DNA of 64,000 bases from Bifidobacterium sp. ESL0690 (lineage in GTDB: Bacteria; Actinomycetota; Actinomycetes; Actinomycetales; Bifidobacteriaceae): assembly GCF_029392315.1 (NCBI RefSeq), contig NZ_CP113939.1, positions 434,001 through 498,000 of the forward strand, written 5' to 3'. A model generated the notes under the pieces. It made no database searches. It saw only the letters and a program-made list of their open reading frames with translations, and was not told the origin of the DNA. This document shows positions 37,722-46,685 of this stretch, one piece after another (within the stretch, counting starts at the first letter, position 1; each line of letters begins with the position of its first letter). Position numbers and translations under genes: made by a program.

Positions 37722-38906
37722 ATGAGTTTGACAATAAAGCAGGGAACCACGCGCAAGGCCGCGCTTGACGCACTATTCGAAACGCTGATGAAGTCGTATT
37801 CCGTCTCCGACGACGAGACGGCGCTTGCCGATGATGTGGAGGCGTTTTTGCGAGAACAGCCTCATCTCATGGTTCATCGCATGGGCGACACGGTGGTCGC
37901 TTCGACCTCGCTCGGGCGCGAGCAGCGGGTCGTGCTTGCCGGTCATCTTGACACCGTTCCGGTGATCGACAATTTCCCGCCGGTCTGGCTTGAACCGGGT
38001 GACGAGCGTATCCGTGAGGATGTGGCGAAAAATCCTGGAGAACGCGTGATGTTCGGCAGAGGTGCGACGGATATGAAGGCCAGCGACGCCGTGATGCTCT
38101 ATCTCGCGGCGACGATGACGAAACCAAAATACGACCTGACATACGTTTTCTACGACCATGAGGAAGTCGTGGCCGAAAAGAACGGGCTTGGCAAGGTGGC
38201 CAAGGCTCACCCCGAATGGATACAGGGCGATTTCGCCATCATCGGTGAGCCGACCGATTGCGGCATCGAAGGCGGCTGCAACGGCACCATGCGTTTTGAT
38301 GTGGTCACCCACGGCGTTGCCGCCCATTCCGCCCGCGCTTGGATGGGCGAGAATGCCATCCACAAGGCCGCGAAAGTCCTCGACCGGCTTTCCGTCTATG
38401 TTCCGCAGGACATCGAGGTGGACGGACTGACCTATCGCGAAGGCGTCAACGCCACCCTGATTTCCGGCGGTAAAGGCACCAACGTCATCCCCGACGAATG
38501 CCGTATCCACGTCAACTATCGTTTCGCGCCCGACAAGGATCTGCCTGCCGCTAAGGCGTTGATGATGGGGGCCGACGCTGGTGCCGAGATGGGCAATGGC
38601 GAGCACAAGGCCACCGGTGGCATGTTCGAAGGCTTTGATATCGAGATGAAAGATGAGTCACCGTCTGCCCGCCCAGGCATGGACGCCCCGCTTGCGGTTT
38701 CCTTGGCCAAGTTGGTCGAGGAGAAGACAGGACTTGGCCCTCAGGCCAAGCTTGGTTGGACCGACGTCGCCCGCTTCTCGTCCATCGGCGTTCCCGCAGT
38801 CAACCTCGGCGCAGGCTCCCCGCTTTTGGCGCATAAGGCTGACGAGCAAATACCGGAAAGCCAGCTCACACTGCTAGCCGACATCCTTGAGGATTGGTTG
38901 CGTTAG
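37722..38906 (+). CDS. dapE: Succinyl-diaminopimelate desuccinylase
   Basis: 394 residues, an M20 metallopeptidase-fold enzyme in the succinylase lysine branch. The metal-binding pattern is AGHLDTVPV, then GRGATDMKASDAVML, then the DHEEVVAEKNG glutamate pair. The late His is in SPLLAHKADE. It would feed lysA, 6 kb away, with no operon link. The ATG at 37722 is used; a GTG nine codons upstream is an alternative, and neither has a strong ribosome-binding site. Confidence 0.92.
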   Translation: MSLTIKQGTTRKAALDALFETLMKSYSVSDDETALADDVEAFLREQPHLMVHRMGDTVVASTSLGREQRVVLAGHLDTVPVIDNFPPVWLEPGDERIREDVAKNPGERVMFGRGATDMKASDAVMLYLAATMTKPKYDLTYVFYDHEEVVAEKNGLGKVAKAHPEWIQGDFAIIGEPTDCGIEGGCNGTMRFDVVTHGVAAHSARAWMGENAIHKAAKVLDRLSVYVPQDIEVDGLTYREGVNATLISGGKGTNVIPDECRIHVNYRFAPDKDLPAAKALMMGADAGAEMGNGEHKATGGMFEGFDIEMKDESPSARPGMDAPLAVSLAKLVEEKTGLGPQAKLGWTDVARFSSIGVPAVNLGAGSPLLAHKADEQIPESQLTLLADILEDWLR

Positions 38907-39201
38907 CGGGTCAATCGATTGTTAACGTGGAGGATTGGCGGTCAATTTACGTAGTTTGCTCCTTATTGACTCGTGATAGACGTATAATAAAATTTGGTGA
39001 TTCTGCAAGTTGCCGAATTCCGATGGCGTTGATCCCCTCGCGTGCTTATCCGCGGGTGCCGGTGTCCGCCGTGACGAACGTATGACTTTTAGATTGCCGG
39101 CTACGAGCGCGAGTGTTGCGTGGCCGCGGTGAGAGCGCGGTGTGAGAGCCGTAGACGGCCAGATAAGCCGACATGATTGCAGCATGTCGACGAGGAGCAT
39201 T
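38907..39201. promoter_or_regulatory. Leader region of the RNase E/G gene
   Basis: No gene is supported. A perfect -10 TATAAT lies at 38983-38988; the TTGACT at 38966-38971 is only 11 bp away, so the -35 is unclear. If this -10 is used, the rne leader is about 200 nt. Long leaders allow autoregulation of rne in other bacteria; that is not shown here. Confidence 0.45.
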
Positions 39202-42200
39202 GTGCCCAGAGTAACCCGAGGCGGGGTCGGTCAAGTCGACGACGCCAAACAAAACGATACCAATTTACCATCTTCATCCTCATCTGCATCGGCGGAGAGC
39301 GAGCCTACTACACGTCGTCGCACGGTTCGTCGCCGCGTGGTGCGTGGTGCCGGCGCTGCCGGAGCCGACGTCGCGCTGAAAGTCGAGGAACGCGAAAGCG
39401 CCAAATCCACAGAGGTCGCGGAAAATTCCGGAGAAAACGGATCCGATACGGATTCGAAGGCGAATGAAAAAGGCACCAGAAGGTCAACCTCTTCCTCACG
39501 CCGTACGAATGTTTCGTCAGCCAACACAACGAGAAGAACCCGTACCCGTAGCCGTGTACGCGATGACGAAGACTCGAACGAAGAGTCCACAGCGCGCGGA
39601 CGGAGCGCAAGAAGCCGTAAATCCGACGAGGATTCGAATGAATCCTCCGTTTCTTCAAACCGTAGCCGTCGCACCGGTAACGCAAGGTCCCGCAGCAGGT
39701 CTGCTGATTCCGTCTCTGCGAGTGAAGATAAAGCGGAAGCCGCTATCGAAACCGCTGAAGAACGCGTTATCGATGCTGTCGAAGGTCTTCCCAAGGGACA
39801 TGAAAGCCACCACACCCCGCGTCCGATGACGTCGCTGCTTTTCCAAGAGCCAGTGCTTCCCGGCGAAGGCGACGATGACGATGAAGAGCCGAGAACGACT
39901 CGGCGGCGTTCCCGTTCTCGCTCTGTTGAAGACAGCGAGAGTGACGAGCGTGGATCACGTCGTTCGACACGTGGCAGCCGTTCGCGTCGAGGTTCCGAAC
40001 GTGACGATGACGCTTTGGATGAAGAGCAGGACGAACGTCGTGGCAGGTCAGGCTCCAGACGCAGCAGGGGTAATGACCGTGACCGCGATTACGAGGGTGA
40101 CAACGAGAGTTCCTCTCGCGTGGTCCGTCGTTCGCGCCGATCAAGTGATGACGATATTTACGACGAGGAAGCAGCCGAACGTACCGAGCGTCGCAGCCAC
40201 CGCCGTCACAGGCTCAATGCCGAAGAACGCCATGCGGCCGACGAGATCGAACAGATTGAGGAAGACCTCGAAGACGACGACATCACCTATCGCCCCATTG
40301 ACGATGTGGAAGCCGAGCAATCCGGGTCGCGGACACGTCGTGGACGCAGCAGCGAACGTTCATCGAGCGAACGGACGTCACGCCGCACGCGTGGCAGTCG
40401 CGGTTCCTCACATGCCGATCGAGACGATGACGAGCTCGATGAAGAAGAAGAAAACGAAGAGCGTGGTTCTCGTGCCGGACGCAAGAGCAGCAGCGAACGC
40501 AATGATCGTGATGATGAAGGCCGCGCGGAAACCCGCCGGCGTCGCAGGCGTGAATCCGACGAGGACAACGATGACCAGCCGCTGACCCGTCGCCGTCGCC
40601 GCCATCGCGGTTCCAAGAGCGATGAAGGTGAAACCGGCCGTGATTCGGGCCGTTCCGCTTCACGTCGCTCGCGCAAGCAGCAGTATATCGACGAAATCAC
40701 TGATATCGAAGGTTCCACGCGTCTTGAGGCCAAGAAGCAGCGTCGCCGCGACAACCGCCGCGAACGCAGCCGCCAGAACCAGCTGATCGAGCAGGATTTC
40801 CTTGCCCGCCGCGAGAACGTCGACCGCTTGATGGTGGTGCGCGAAAAAGGCCAGCATACCCAGATTTCCGTGATCGAAGACAACGTGCTTGTCGAGCATT
40901 ACGTTTCCGACATCCAGGAGGTCGCCACCGTCGGCAACATCTACCTGGGTCGCGTGCAGAACGTGCTGCCCAGCATGGAGGCCGCGTTCGTCGATATCGG
41001 CCAGCCGCGCAACGGTGTGCTCTACGCTGGCGAGGTCAATTGGGACGCCACGCGTCTGGAAGGTCAGCCGCGCCGCATCGAACTTGCGTTCAAGTCCGGC
41101 GATCCCGTGCTCGTGCAAGTCACCAAGGATCCGATCGGACACAAGGGCGCCCGCCTGACCTCGCAGGTCACGCTTGCGGGTCGTTTCCTCGTGCTCGTCC
41201 CCTCCGGCGGTATGACCGGTGTGAGCCGCAAGCTTCCCGAACGCGAACGCGGTAGGCTCAAGTCCATCGTTTCCAAGATCGCGCCGAAGGATATGGGCGT
41301 CATCATCCGTACCGCCGCCGACGGTGCCAGCGAAGACGCGCTGAAGAAGGACCTCGAGAACCTCAAGCGTCAGTGGAGCAAGATCGAGGACAAGCGCAAG
41401 CTCTATCACAACGGCAAGCGCGCCAAGCTTCTGCAGGGCGAACCCGATGTCGCCATCCGCGTGGTCCGCGACATCTTCAACGATGACTTCTCCAAGCTCA
41501 TCGTCGAAGGCGACAAGGTCTACGAGCGCATCGAGGAATACCTAGATACGATGGCTCCCGACTTGAAGGACCGCCTCGAAAAGTGGGACCCCGAGGAGCA
41601 TCAGGGCAAGGATGTGTTCGATAAGTGGCAGATCGATTCCCAGCTTCGCAAGGGTATGGAACGTCAGGTCTACCTGCCCAGCGGCGGCTCGATCGTCATC
41701 GACCGCACCGAGGCCATGACCACCATCGACGTCAACACCGGCCGCTTCATCGGCAAGGGCAAGTCGCTCGAGGAGACGGTCACCCGTTGCAACCTCGAGG
41801 CGAGCGAGGAAATCGCCCGCCAGCTGCGCCTACGCGACATCGGCGGCATGATCATGATCGATTACGTCGATATGGTGATGCCTGCCAACCGCGACCTCGT
41901 GCTGCGCCGCTTGGTCGAATGCCTCGCGCGCGACCGTACCAAGCATCAGGTGGCCGAGGTCACCTCGCTTGGGCTCGTCCAGATGACGCGCAAGCGCATC
42001 GGCCAGGGCCTGGTGGAAGCGTTCTCCGAGGAATGCCCGACCTGCAAGGGCCGCGGCTTTATCCTTCACGACGAACCCACGATTTCCGCCGATTACGCCG
42101 ATCCGTACGCGATGAAGGGCGGCGATCCGTTCGTCCACACCAACAAGCACGGCCATGGCAGTGCTCCCGAGGTGCAGGCCCCGAAGGGTTCCAGCCCTGC

Positions 42201-42315
42201 GGTCAAGGCCAAGTTGGCGCAGATCGCCGCGGCTGCGGTGGCAGCCAACGACGAGGAAAAGGAAGAAGCGTCCGATTCGGATTCGTCTTCTGATTCTTCG
42301 GCTGAGAAGGACTGA
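39202..42315 (+). CDS. rne: Ribonuclease E/G with a long Arg/Ser/Glu-rich N-terminal extension
   Basis: 1037 residues. The catalytic core is in the C-terminal half: an S1 domain (VGNIYLGRVQNVLPSMEAAF, residues about 570-650), the DNase-I-like catalytic site (MTTIDVNTGRFIGKGKSLE; Asp near residue 838 and the later MIMIDYVDMVM), and the zinc-link CPTCKGRG. The first ~500 residues are low complexity, made of RRR, SSSER, DDDE and similar blocks. They are probably disordered and replace the C-terminal degradosome scaffold seen in E. coli. Start: GTG at 39202 follows GAGGAG (short 4-nt spacing); ATG 39184 is the alternative but lacks a ribosome-binding site. Confidence 0.93.
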   Translation: MPRVTRGGVGQVDDAKQNDTNLPSSSSSASAESEPTTRRRTVRRRVVRGAGAAGADVALKVEERESAKSTEVAENSGENGSDTDSKANEKGTRRSTSSSRRTNVSSANTTRRTRTRSRVRDDEDSNEESTARGRSARSRKSDEDSNESSVSSNRSRRTGNARSRSRSADSVSASEDKAEAAIETAEERVIDAVEGLPKGHESHHTPRPMTSLLFQEPVLPGEGDDDDEEPRTTRRRSRSRSVEDSESDERGSRRSTRGSRSRRGSERDDDALDEEQDERRGRSGSRRSRGNDRDRDYEGDNESSSRVVRRSRRSSDDDIYDEEAAERTERRSHRRHRLNAEERHAADEIEQIEEDLEDDDITYRPIDDVEAEQSGSRTRRGRSSERSSSERTSRRTRGSRGSSHADRDDDELDEEEENEERGSRAGRKSSSERNDRDDEGRAETRRRRRRESDEDNDDQPLTRRRRRHRGSKSDEGETGRDSGRSASRRSRKQQYIDEITDIEGSTRLEAKKQRRRDNRRERSRQNQLIEQDFLARRENVDRLMVVREKGQHTQISVIEDNVLVEHYVSDIQEVATVGNIYLGRVQNVLPSMEAAFVDIGQPRNGVLYAGEVNWDATRLEGQPRRIELAFKSGDPVLVQVTKDPIGHKGARLTSQVTLAGRFLVLVPSGGMTGVSRKLPERERGRLKSIVSKIAPKDMGVIIRTAADGASEDALKKDLENLKRQWSKIEDKRKLYHNGKRAKLLQGEPDVAIRVVRDIFNDDFSKLIVEGDKVYERIEEYLDTMAPDLKDRLEKWDPEEHQGKDVFDKWQIDSQLRKGMERQVYLPSGGSIVIDRTEAMTTIDVNTGRFIGKGKSLEETVTRCNLEASEEIARQLRLRDIGGMIMIDYVDMVMPANRDLVLRRLVECLARDRTKHQVAEVTSLGLVQMTRKRIGQGLVEAFSEECPTCKGRGFILHDEPTISADYADPYAMKGGDPFVHTNKHGHGSAPEVQAPKGSSPAVKAKLAQIAAAAVAANDEEKEEASDSDSSSDSSAEKD

Positions 42316-42416
42316 AAAACCGACATTCCCGATTCCGCTTTCGCCTGTTCTTTTGTGAAATCGGGAACACAACACCCCAGCCCGGCCATAACGTACCGAC
42401 ATGCCGTTAATATTGG

Positions 42417-42446
42417 TTGACGTTAGTACGTGGGTCGGTGTACTCT
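42417..42446 (+). promoter_or_regulatory. Candidate rplU promoter
   Basis: TTGACG (42417-42422), an 18-bp spacer and TACTCT (42441-42446), 75 bp before the rplU start. Confidence 0.45.
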
Positions 42447-42521
42447 AAAAGACTGGTGTCTGGCCGTGGAAGTCGAAGACGTGCTGGGCAGTTTAGCTTT
42501 CGAAATAGCAAGGAACGAGAT

Positions 42522-42830
42522 ATGTACGCGATTGTGAAGGCCGGTGGCCATCAGGAAAAGGTCGAGGTCGGTGACGTCATCCTGGTCAACCGTCTCAATG
42601 CGAAGAAGGGCGATACCGTGGAGTTCCCGGTCGCGCTCGTGGTCGACGGCGCTAAGGTGACGCTCGCCGCCAAGGATCTTGCCAAGGTTTCCGTCAAGGC
42701 TGAAGTCGTTGACGATGAGGCCAAGGGTCCGAAGATCAACATTCAGAAGTTCAAGAACAAGACTGGTGTCGCCCGTCGCAAGGGTCATCGTCAGCCGCTT
42801 TCCGTCATCAAGATCACGGCAATCGCCTGA
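42522..42830 (+). CDS. rplU: 50S ribosomal protein L21
   Basis: 102 residues, the standard L21 length. Starts [18 protein letters not shown] and ends [17 protein letters not shown]. The ATG at 42522 follows AAGGAACGAG; a frame start 35 codons earlier runs through the promoter region. L21 binds 23S rRNA near domain VI. It is followed by rpmA 38 bp downstream. Confidence 0.98.
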   Translation: MYAIVKAGGHQEKVEVGDVILVNRLNAKKGDTVEFPVALVVDGAKVTLAAKDLAKVSVKAEVVDDEAKGPKINIQKFKNKTGVARRKGHRQPLSVIKITAIA

Positions 42831-42868
42831 TTCGGGTCACGGTAAATAAAGACTGAAAGGAACAGACA

Positions 42869-43120
42869 ATGGCACATAAGAAGGGCGCATCCGCTTCCCG
42901 CAACGGTCGCGATTCAAGCGCGCAATATCTCGGCGTGAAGAAGTTCGGTGGCGAGCCTGTCGTCGCTGGCAACATCATCGTTCGTCAGCGTGGCACCAAG
43001 TTCCACGCCGGCGAGAACGTTGGCACCGGCAAGGATCACACCTTGTTCGCGCTGTCCGACGGCAACGTGAAGTTCGGCGTTCGCCGCGACCGTAAGGTCG
43101 TCGACGTGGTCTCCGAGTGA
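42869..43120 (+). CDS. rpmA: 50S ribosomal protein L27
   Basis: 83 residues. Begins [20 protein letters not shown], so the N-terminal tail that reaches the peptidyl-transferase centre is uncleaved (no Staphylococcus-type leader). Core [31 protein letters not shown] precedes the ATG. In most bifidobacterial and actinobacterial genomes obgE follows directly; here a 3.4-kb island intervenes. Confidence 0.98.
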   Translation: MAHKKGASASRNGRDSSAQYLGVKKFGGEPVVAGNIIVRQRGTKFHAGENVGTGKDHTLFALSDGNVKFGVRRDRKVVDVVSE

Positions 43121-43147
43121 GACCCCGAGCTTAGTTAGCTTTTAATA

Positions 43148-43179
43148 AAAGGTCGTACCCCAGCGGGTGCGGCCTTTTT
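43148..43179 (+). terminator. Terminator of rplU-rpmA
   Basis: AAAGGTCGTACCC (43148-43160) pairs with GGGTGCGGCCTTT (43165-43177) including G-U pairs, 4-nt loop, T-run after. Confidence 0.88.
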
Positions 43180-43235
43180 GTGTTCTGTACGCGGGCAGGA
43201 AGTAATATTTTATCTATCAGAGTTCAGTTTTATTT

Positions 43236-43439
43236 AGTGGATTACTTTCTTAAATTCACCCAAAATGGTGGATAGATTCTCGATTCCTTGAGTTCAGTGC
43301 ATAACTCGCTTAATTTCTGGTTTTTATATCAATAAACGTTCGTGTATCTCGATAATCTAGTGGATAACTAACTGAACACCTGAAAAATCCGGTGGATAAT
43401 CCAGCGTCCGACCCCGAGACACGCCTCAAATGTGGATAA
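43236..43439. promoter_or_regulatory. Cluster of DnaA-box-like 9-mers at the head of the accessory island
   Basis: Six related 9-mers in one orientation: AGTGGATTA (43236), GGTGGATAG (43267), AGTGCATAA (43296), AGTGGATAA (43359), GGTGGATAA (43391) and TGTGGATAA (43431). The last is an exact complement of the DnaA box TTATCCACA; others differ by 1-3 bases. Spacings are 31, 29, 63, 32 and 40 bp. The region is A+T-rich (43183-43507, 325 bp) with no gene. GAGTTCAGT also recurs (near 43221 and 43290). It may titrate DnaA, or be an unrelated repeat. Confidence 0.5.
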
Positions 43440-43507
43440 CCCCTATCATCCGACCACATCACCCGATTTTCCCACGGAATTCGTCCAATTTACTGTTCAA
43501 TTGAACT

Positions 43508-43771
43508 ATGAACGAAGACCCGATTATTCATCCGCGCATCCACGAGCGTCATCCCAACATCAGCGATGACGACGTCATAGCTGCGTGGCATTCATTGGTC
43601 GATTTAACTCGCCGAAAAAACAATATAAATCGGTGGGTTGCTATTGGTATAGACGGCAAAGGGAGATCGCTGGAGTTAGTATGCTCAATTAAGCCTGATG
43701 GTCGTTGGATTATATTTCATGCCTATACTCCACCAACAAAAGGTATACTGAAAGAACTTGGAATGATATAA
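43508..43771 (+). CDS. Putative toxin of a toxin-antitoxin-like pair
   Basis: 87 residues. The layout is an N-terminal helix (ERHPNISDDDVIAAWHSLVDL) followed by antiparallel strands (WVAIGIDGKGRSLELVCSI, GRWIIFHAYTPPTKG), which is the shape of BrnT/ParE-like small toxins; the sequence IHERHPNISDDDV also matches a set of small actinobacterial proteins I remember as unnamed. The family assignment is not firm. It lies at the start of the A+T-rich island, 11 bp before a small acidic partner gene with a strong ribosome-binding site. Confidence 0.6.
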   Translation: MNEDPIIHPRIHERHPNISDDDVIAAWHSLVDLTRRKNNINRWVAIGIDGKGRSLELVCSIKPDGRWIIFHAYTPPTKGILKELGMI

Positions 43772-43782
43772 AGGAGGTAATG

Positions 43783-44007
43783 ATGAACCGAGAAGAAATC
43801 AATCGTTGTCTTGGCGTAACAGAAGAGCAACTTGACCAATGGGCTGACGAAATAGAAAATGATGAATGGCATATTGATCCAAATTCCACCATTCATGTGA
43901 GGCCGATTACCCCTGAGGTGCGTGCATCTATAGATAGGGCAGTGGCCTACTGGGACGCTAAGGATGCAGATAAGGCGAAGAAACAGGTCGCTGGAGCAAT
44001 TGCGTAG
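43783..44007 (+). CDS. Putative antitoxin partner
   Basis: 74 residues, acidic (REEINRCLGVTEEQLDQWAD, ENDEWHIDPNST) with a C-terminal helix (RASIDRAVAYWDAKDADKAKK). The ATG at 43783 lies 5 nt after AGGAGG; the ATG at 43780 is too close to that site. The gene follows the toxin-like gene in the same direction, so the pair would be read as toxin-first, as in some BrnT/HigB systems. No DNA-binding fold is clear. Confidence 0.58.
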   Translation: MNREEINRCLGVTEEQLDQWADEIENDEWHIDPNSTIHVRPITPEVRASIDRAVAYWDAKDADKAKKQVAGAIA

Positions 44008-44042
44008 CGTTTGGTATTCGTAAAGGACACAATGAGGTGACA

Positions 44043-46481
44043 ATGACCGGCAAAGATCTTGAGGTTTGGTCGAGTAAAGATACAGATGTGGCGATTACTT
44101 ATTCTTATGGTTTCGGTGATGCCAGACCAACGATTTTAAAGACCGGCAACGATGACGATGCCATACATGACATATCTGTCGGAGATTCCATCAAAGTTGA
44201 AGGAATCGAAATTGATGACAATCAAACCGCCGATGAACGTCACAGAACAGAATATGGTTTGGCGGCGGCCTGCGGAGTTTTGTCCGCTGCCCTGGATTCT
44301 GTGTTTGTAGGTAGTTTTTCTTTGGATAGTGCTGAAAGTTGGGGCTCTGAGCAGATCAATAAGTTCGTGGAGTTCGTGGCTGAAGCAGATCAGGATTATC
44401 AAGGCCATAATCTTGAAGAAGCTATTCGTTCCTTAGAAAATGAGCATCATTTTACTGGTGACAAGGCTACAGCGGAATTTGGTGGCGGTTTGCAGCACCA
44501 TCTCAGGGATTTCTCGCATCATTTTGGCTTGGACGGTTTGGCCTTTTCCCTGCTTACACAATTCACGGGACGGGTATACGGCACTGACACGCAAGGCGTG
44601 TTTCAGGCAACCAAAATCGTTGATGACAAGGGTTTAATCGGCAAGACGTTCCAAGAAAAAATTTTCAACGGGACTGTAAACTGGTTCCTGCACATGGTCA
44701 GCGACATGGCCGGTTCAAGCAGCAACCCTGGTGAAGGTACAGGAATACCGGGTCCAATTCTCTCAGTATTGAAAGATATTTCAACACTTCCGATTTTCAA
44801 AGATGCCAAGGCCGACTCTCTCGATTTTAGAAAGTTGATTTCAAAACTGTTCAACGGCACTTTGCTCGGTACAATCAATGAGCAAGGACGCAAAGAGCCA
44901 AGACGCCTTGATTTCCGTGGGGAGTTTGGTGTTGCACATGAATTAGGCAAGCAGGCAATTCCGGTAGTTCTCAATATCGGTCTGGTGCGAGTTTGCTATG
45001 TTTTGCGCAGGTTTTACGAAGAAATCAAAAACCGGAAAATAAATGATTTCAAGGAGCTTAGCCAGTTGGAGATTTCTGATATCCTGCCGCGTCAGGATTC
45101 AGTACTGATCCGAATGGATACGATAGCCTCGGCTACTTTCGAATTGTTGGATGTCACTGATGCCAGTATTCGCACTGTGCTGGAGAATGGCTTGCATGCT
45201 GACGCGGCACAATATCTGAAAAGTTTTGTGGTCCGAATAAATTTTGCCGGTGTCACCTATTTGACTATTTCCATAGTTACTGATGCCAAGAGAGTACTGG
45301 GTAACCATAACGAGGAGAAAAAGCAACGGCAAAAAGAGCGCGACGAGGAATATGCGAAGAATGAGGAGCGCGAGTTCGCTGCCTTTACTCTTACCCGTGA
45401 GCAGATGTCTATCCTTTATTCGCTCGAACGTTGCACTGTCAAAGCGGATATTGAGCATACGAAGAATGCCCAAAAAAGAAACGCCAAAGAATCTTGGCTT
45501 CGCGAGTGGCAAGGAAAGCTGGCAAAGGAATTCAGTCTTTATGACGAAGATGAGATGTACCGGAGGGTTAATTCTCAAGTAAAACACACCAATGAAGAGT
45601 GGATTCATGTGGTTGCGTTGGAGGCGGCATTGTTTACTCCTTACGCTGATCTAGGAGTACACACAAATAACAAGAAAAGGTCTTCGGCCGGAAATCGTCA
45701 TGATAGGCATAATGGGAAGCTGTCGTTTGACAATACTTACTTGGATGATATTTGGTGCGTCAAGTGTCCCGTTATGCATGAGCAAGAATGCTCTCGACTT
45801 AAGAAGACGTTTGAGAAATATAAGAACATCGTCAGTGGCAGCAACAAGCATAAAGCGATAGAAGTGGCTGGAACCGTTGCTCTTATCTCCATTGGTGGGG
45901 GAGCTGCATTGATATTTGCCCCTGTGATTGCTCCCGCAGTAGCAGCTTATACCGCTGGTTCGGCTGTTGCCGGTTTGTCAGGCGCTGCCTTGACCAGTGC
46001 AAGTTTGGCCGCGTTGGGTGGAGGTTCGCTTGCTGCCGGAGGCTTGGGCATGGCAGGAGGCACTGCTGTGATTGCAGGCGGCGGAGCCGTACTCGGCATG
46101 CTTGGGGCTGGTGGGTCACTCACTGCCGCTTCTATGGTGATGGGTTCGTCAGATACCTATATTTTGGATGAATGTTCCAAATTATTGACGGTGTGCAAAG
46201 AGATTCTTTTTGTTACACAAGAGCGCAGACGAGTGATAACGGAGTTGCAGGTGCAGCTAACCGTTGAAATCCATCAGCTTGAAAGTTATTTTGAAGTGGT
46301 ATCGCAATTGTCGGAGCAGGGGAACCAACAGAAAAAACCGAAGCAAAAGATAGACAAGGCTACAATCAAAAAAGTCAAGAATAGTCTTCGTTATCTTAAA
46401 AAGACCGCCAAGGAGCTGCAGAAGCTCCTTGATAAAGGAAAGCCGAATCCCGCATTACCTGAACTTACGAAGAATGAATAG
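44043..46481 (+). CDS. Large protein with glycine-zipper-like membrane region, unknown function
   Basis: 812 residues, 35 bp after the pair above and in the same direction. Residues 1-about 400 are a soluble domain of no recognised family (HHLRDFSHHFGLDGLAFSLL). Residues about 424-445 are charged coiled coil (EEKKQRQKERDEEYAKNEER). A ligand-like pattern C572-x2-C575-x3-H579-x3-C583 follows. Residues about 608-700 are a long Gly/Ala stretch (GLSGAALTSASLAALGGGSL) of small residues, compatible with a glycine-zipper membrane segment that could insert or oligomerise. Residues about 705-812 are a Lys/Leu coiled coil. No signal peptide. A pore-forming or membrane-active effector is one reading; nothing proves it. 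Base composition is lower in G+C than the neighbours, and it separates rpmA from obgE. Confidence 0.62.
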   Translation: MTGKDLEVWSSKDTDVAITYSYGFGDARPTILKTGNDDDAIHDISVGDSIKVEGIEIDDNQTADERHRTEYGLAAACGVLSAALDSVFVGSFSLDSAESWGSEQINKFVEFVAEADQDYQGHNLEEAIRSLENEHHFTGDKATAEFGGGLQHHLRDFSHHFGLDGLAFSLLTQFTGRVYGTDTQGVFQATKIVDDKGLIGKTFQEKIFNGTVNWFLHMVSDMAGSSSNPGEGTGIPGPILSVLKDISTLPIFKDAKADSLDFRKLISKLFNGTLLGTINEQGRKEPRRLDFRGEFGVAHELGKQAIPVVLNIGLVRVCYVLRRFYEEIKNRKINDFKELSQLEISDILPRQDSVLIRMDTIASATFELLDVTDASIRTVLENGLHADAAQYLKSFVVRINFAGVTYLTISIVTDAKRVLGNHNEEKKQRQKERDEEYAKNEEREFAAFTLTREQMSILYSLERCTVKADIEHTKNAQKRNAKESWLREWQGKLAKEFSLYDEDEMYRRVNSQVKHTNEEWIHVVALEAALFTPYADLGVHTNNKKRSSAGNRHDRHNGKLSFDNTYLDDIWCVKCPVMHEQECSRLKKTFEKYKNIVSGSNKHKAIEVAGTVALISIGGGAALIFAPVIAPAVAAYTAGSAVAGLSGAALTSASLAALGGGSLAAGGLGMAGGTAVIAGGGAVLGMLGAGGSLTAASMVMGSSDTYILDECSKLLTVCKEILFVTQERRRVITELQVQLTVEIHQLESYFEVVSQLSEQGNQQKKPKQKIDKATIKKVKNSLRYLKKTAKELQKLLDKGKPNPALPELTKNE

Positions 46482-46685
46482 TCTCAGAAGTATTTGTTGG
46501 TGGTTGAGTTTATTGCTATATTGAGGATTTAAGATAAGTACCGTTTAATTGGCTAACTCTCATTTCTGAACATTGCTCAAATTCATAGGGAACGACAATA
46601 TAGATACTTTTGCCCAAAACGATAATTTTTCGGCTCGTCGGCGGGGGTGTGGGAAGATGAATACCCACCGGTAAGGTAAGGAACT

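Noticed and set aside
43183..43507. Chromosomal replication origin
   Set aside because: DnaA-box-like sites are present but dnaA/dnaN are not, and most sites deviate from the consensus.
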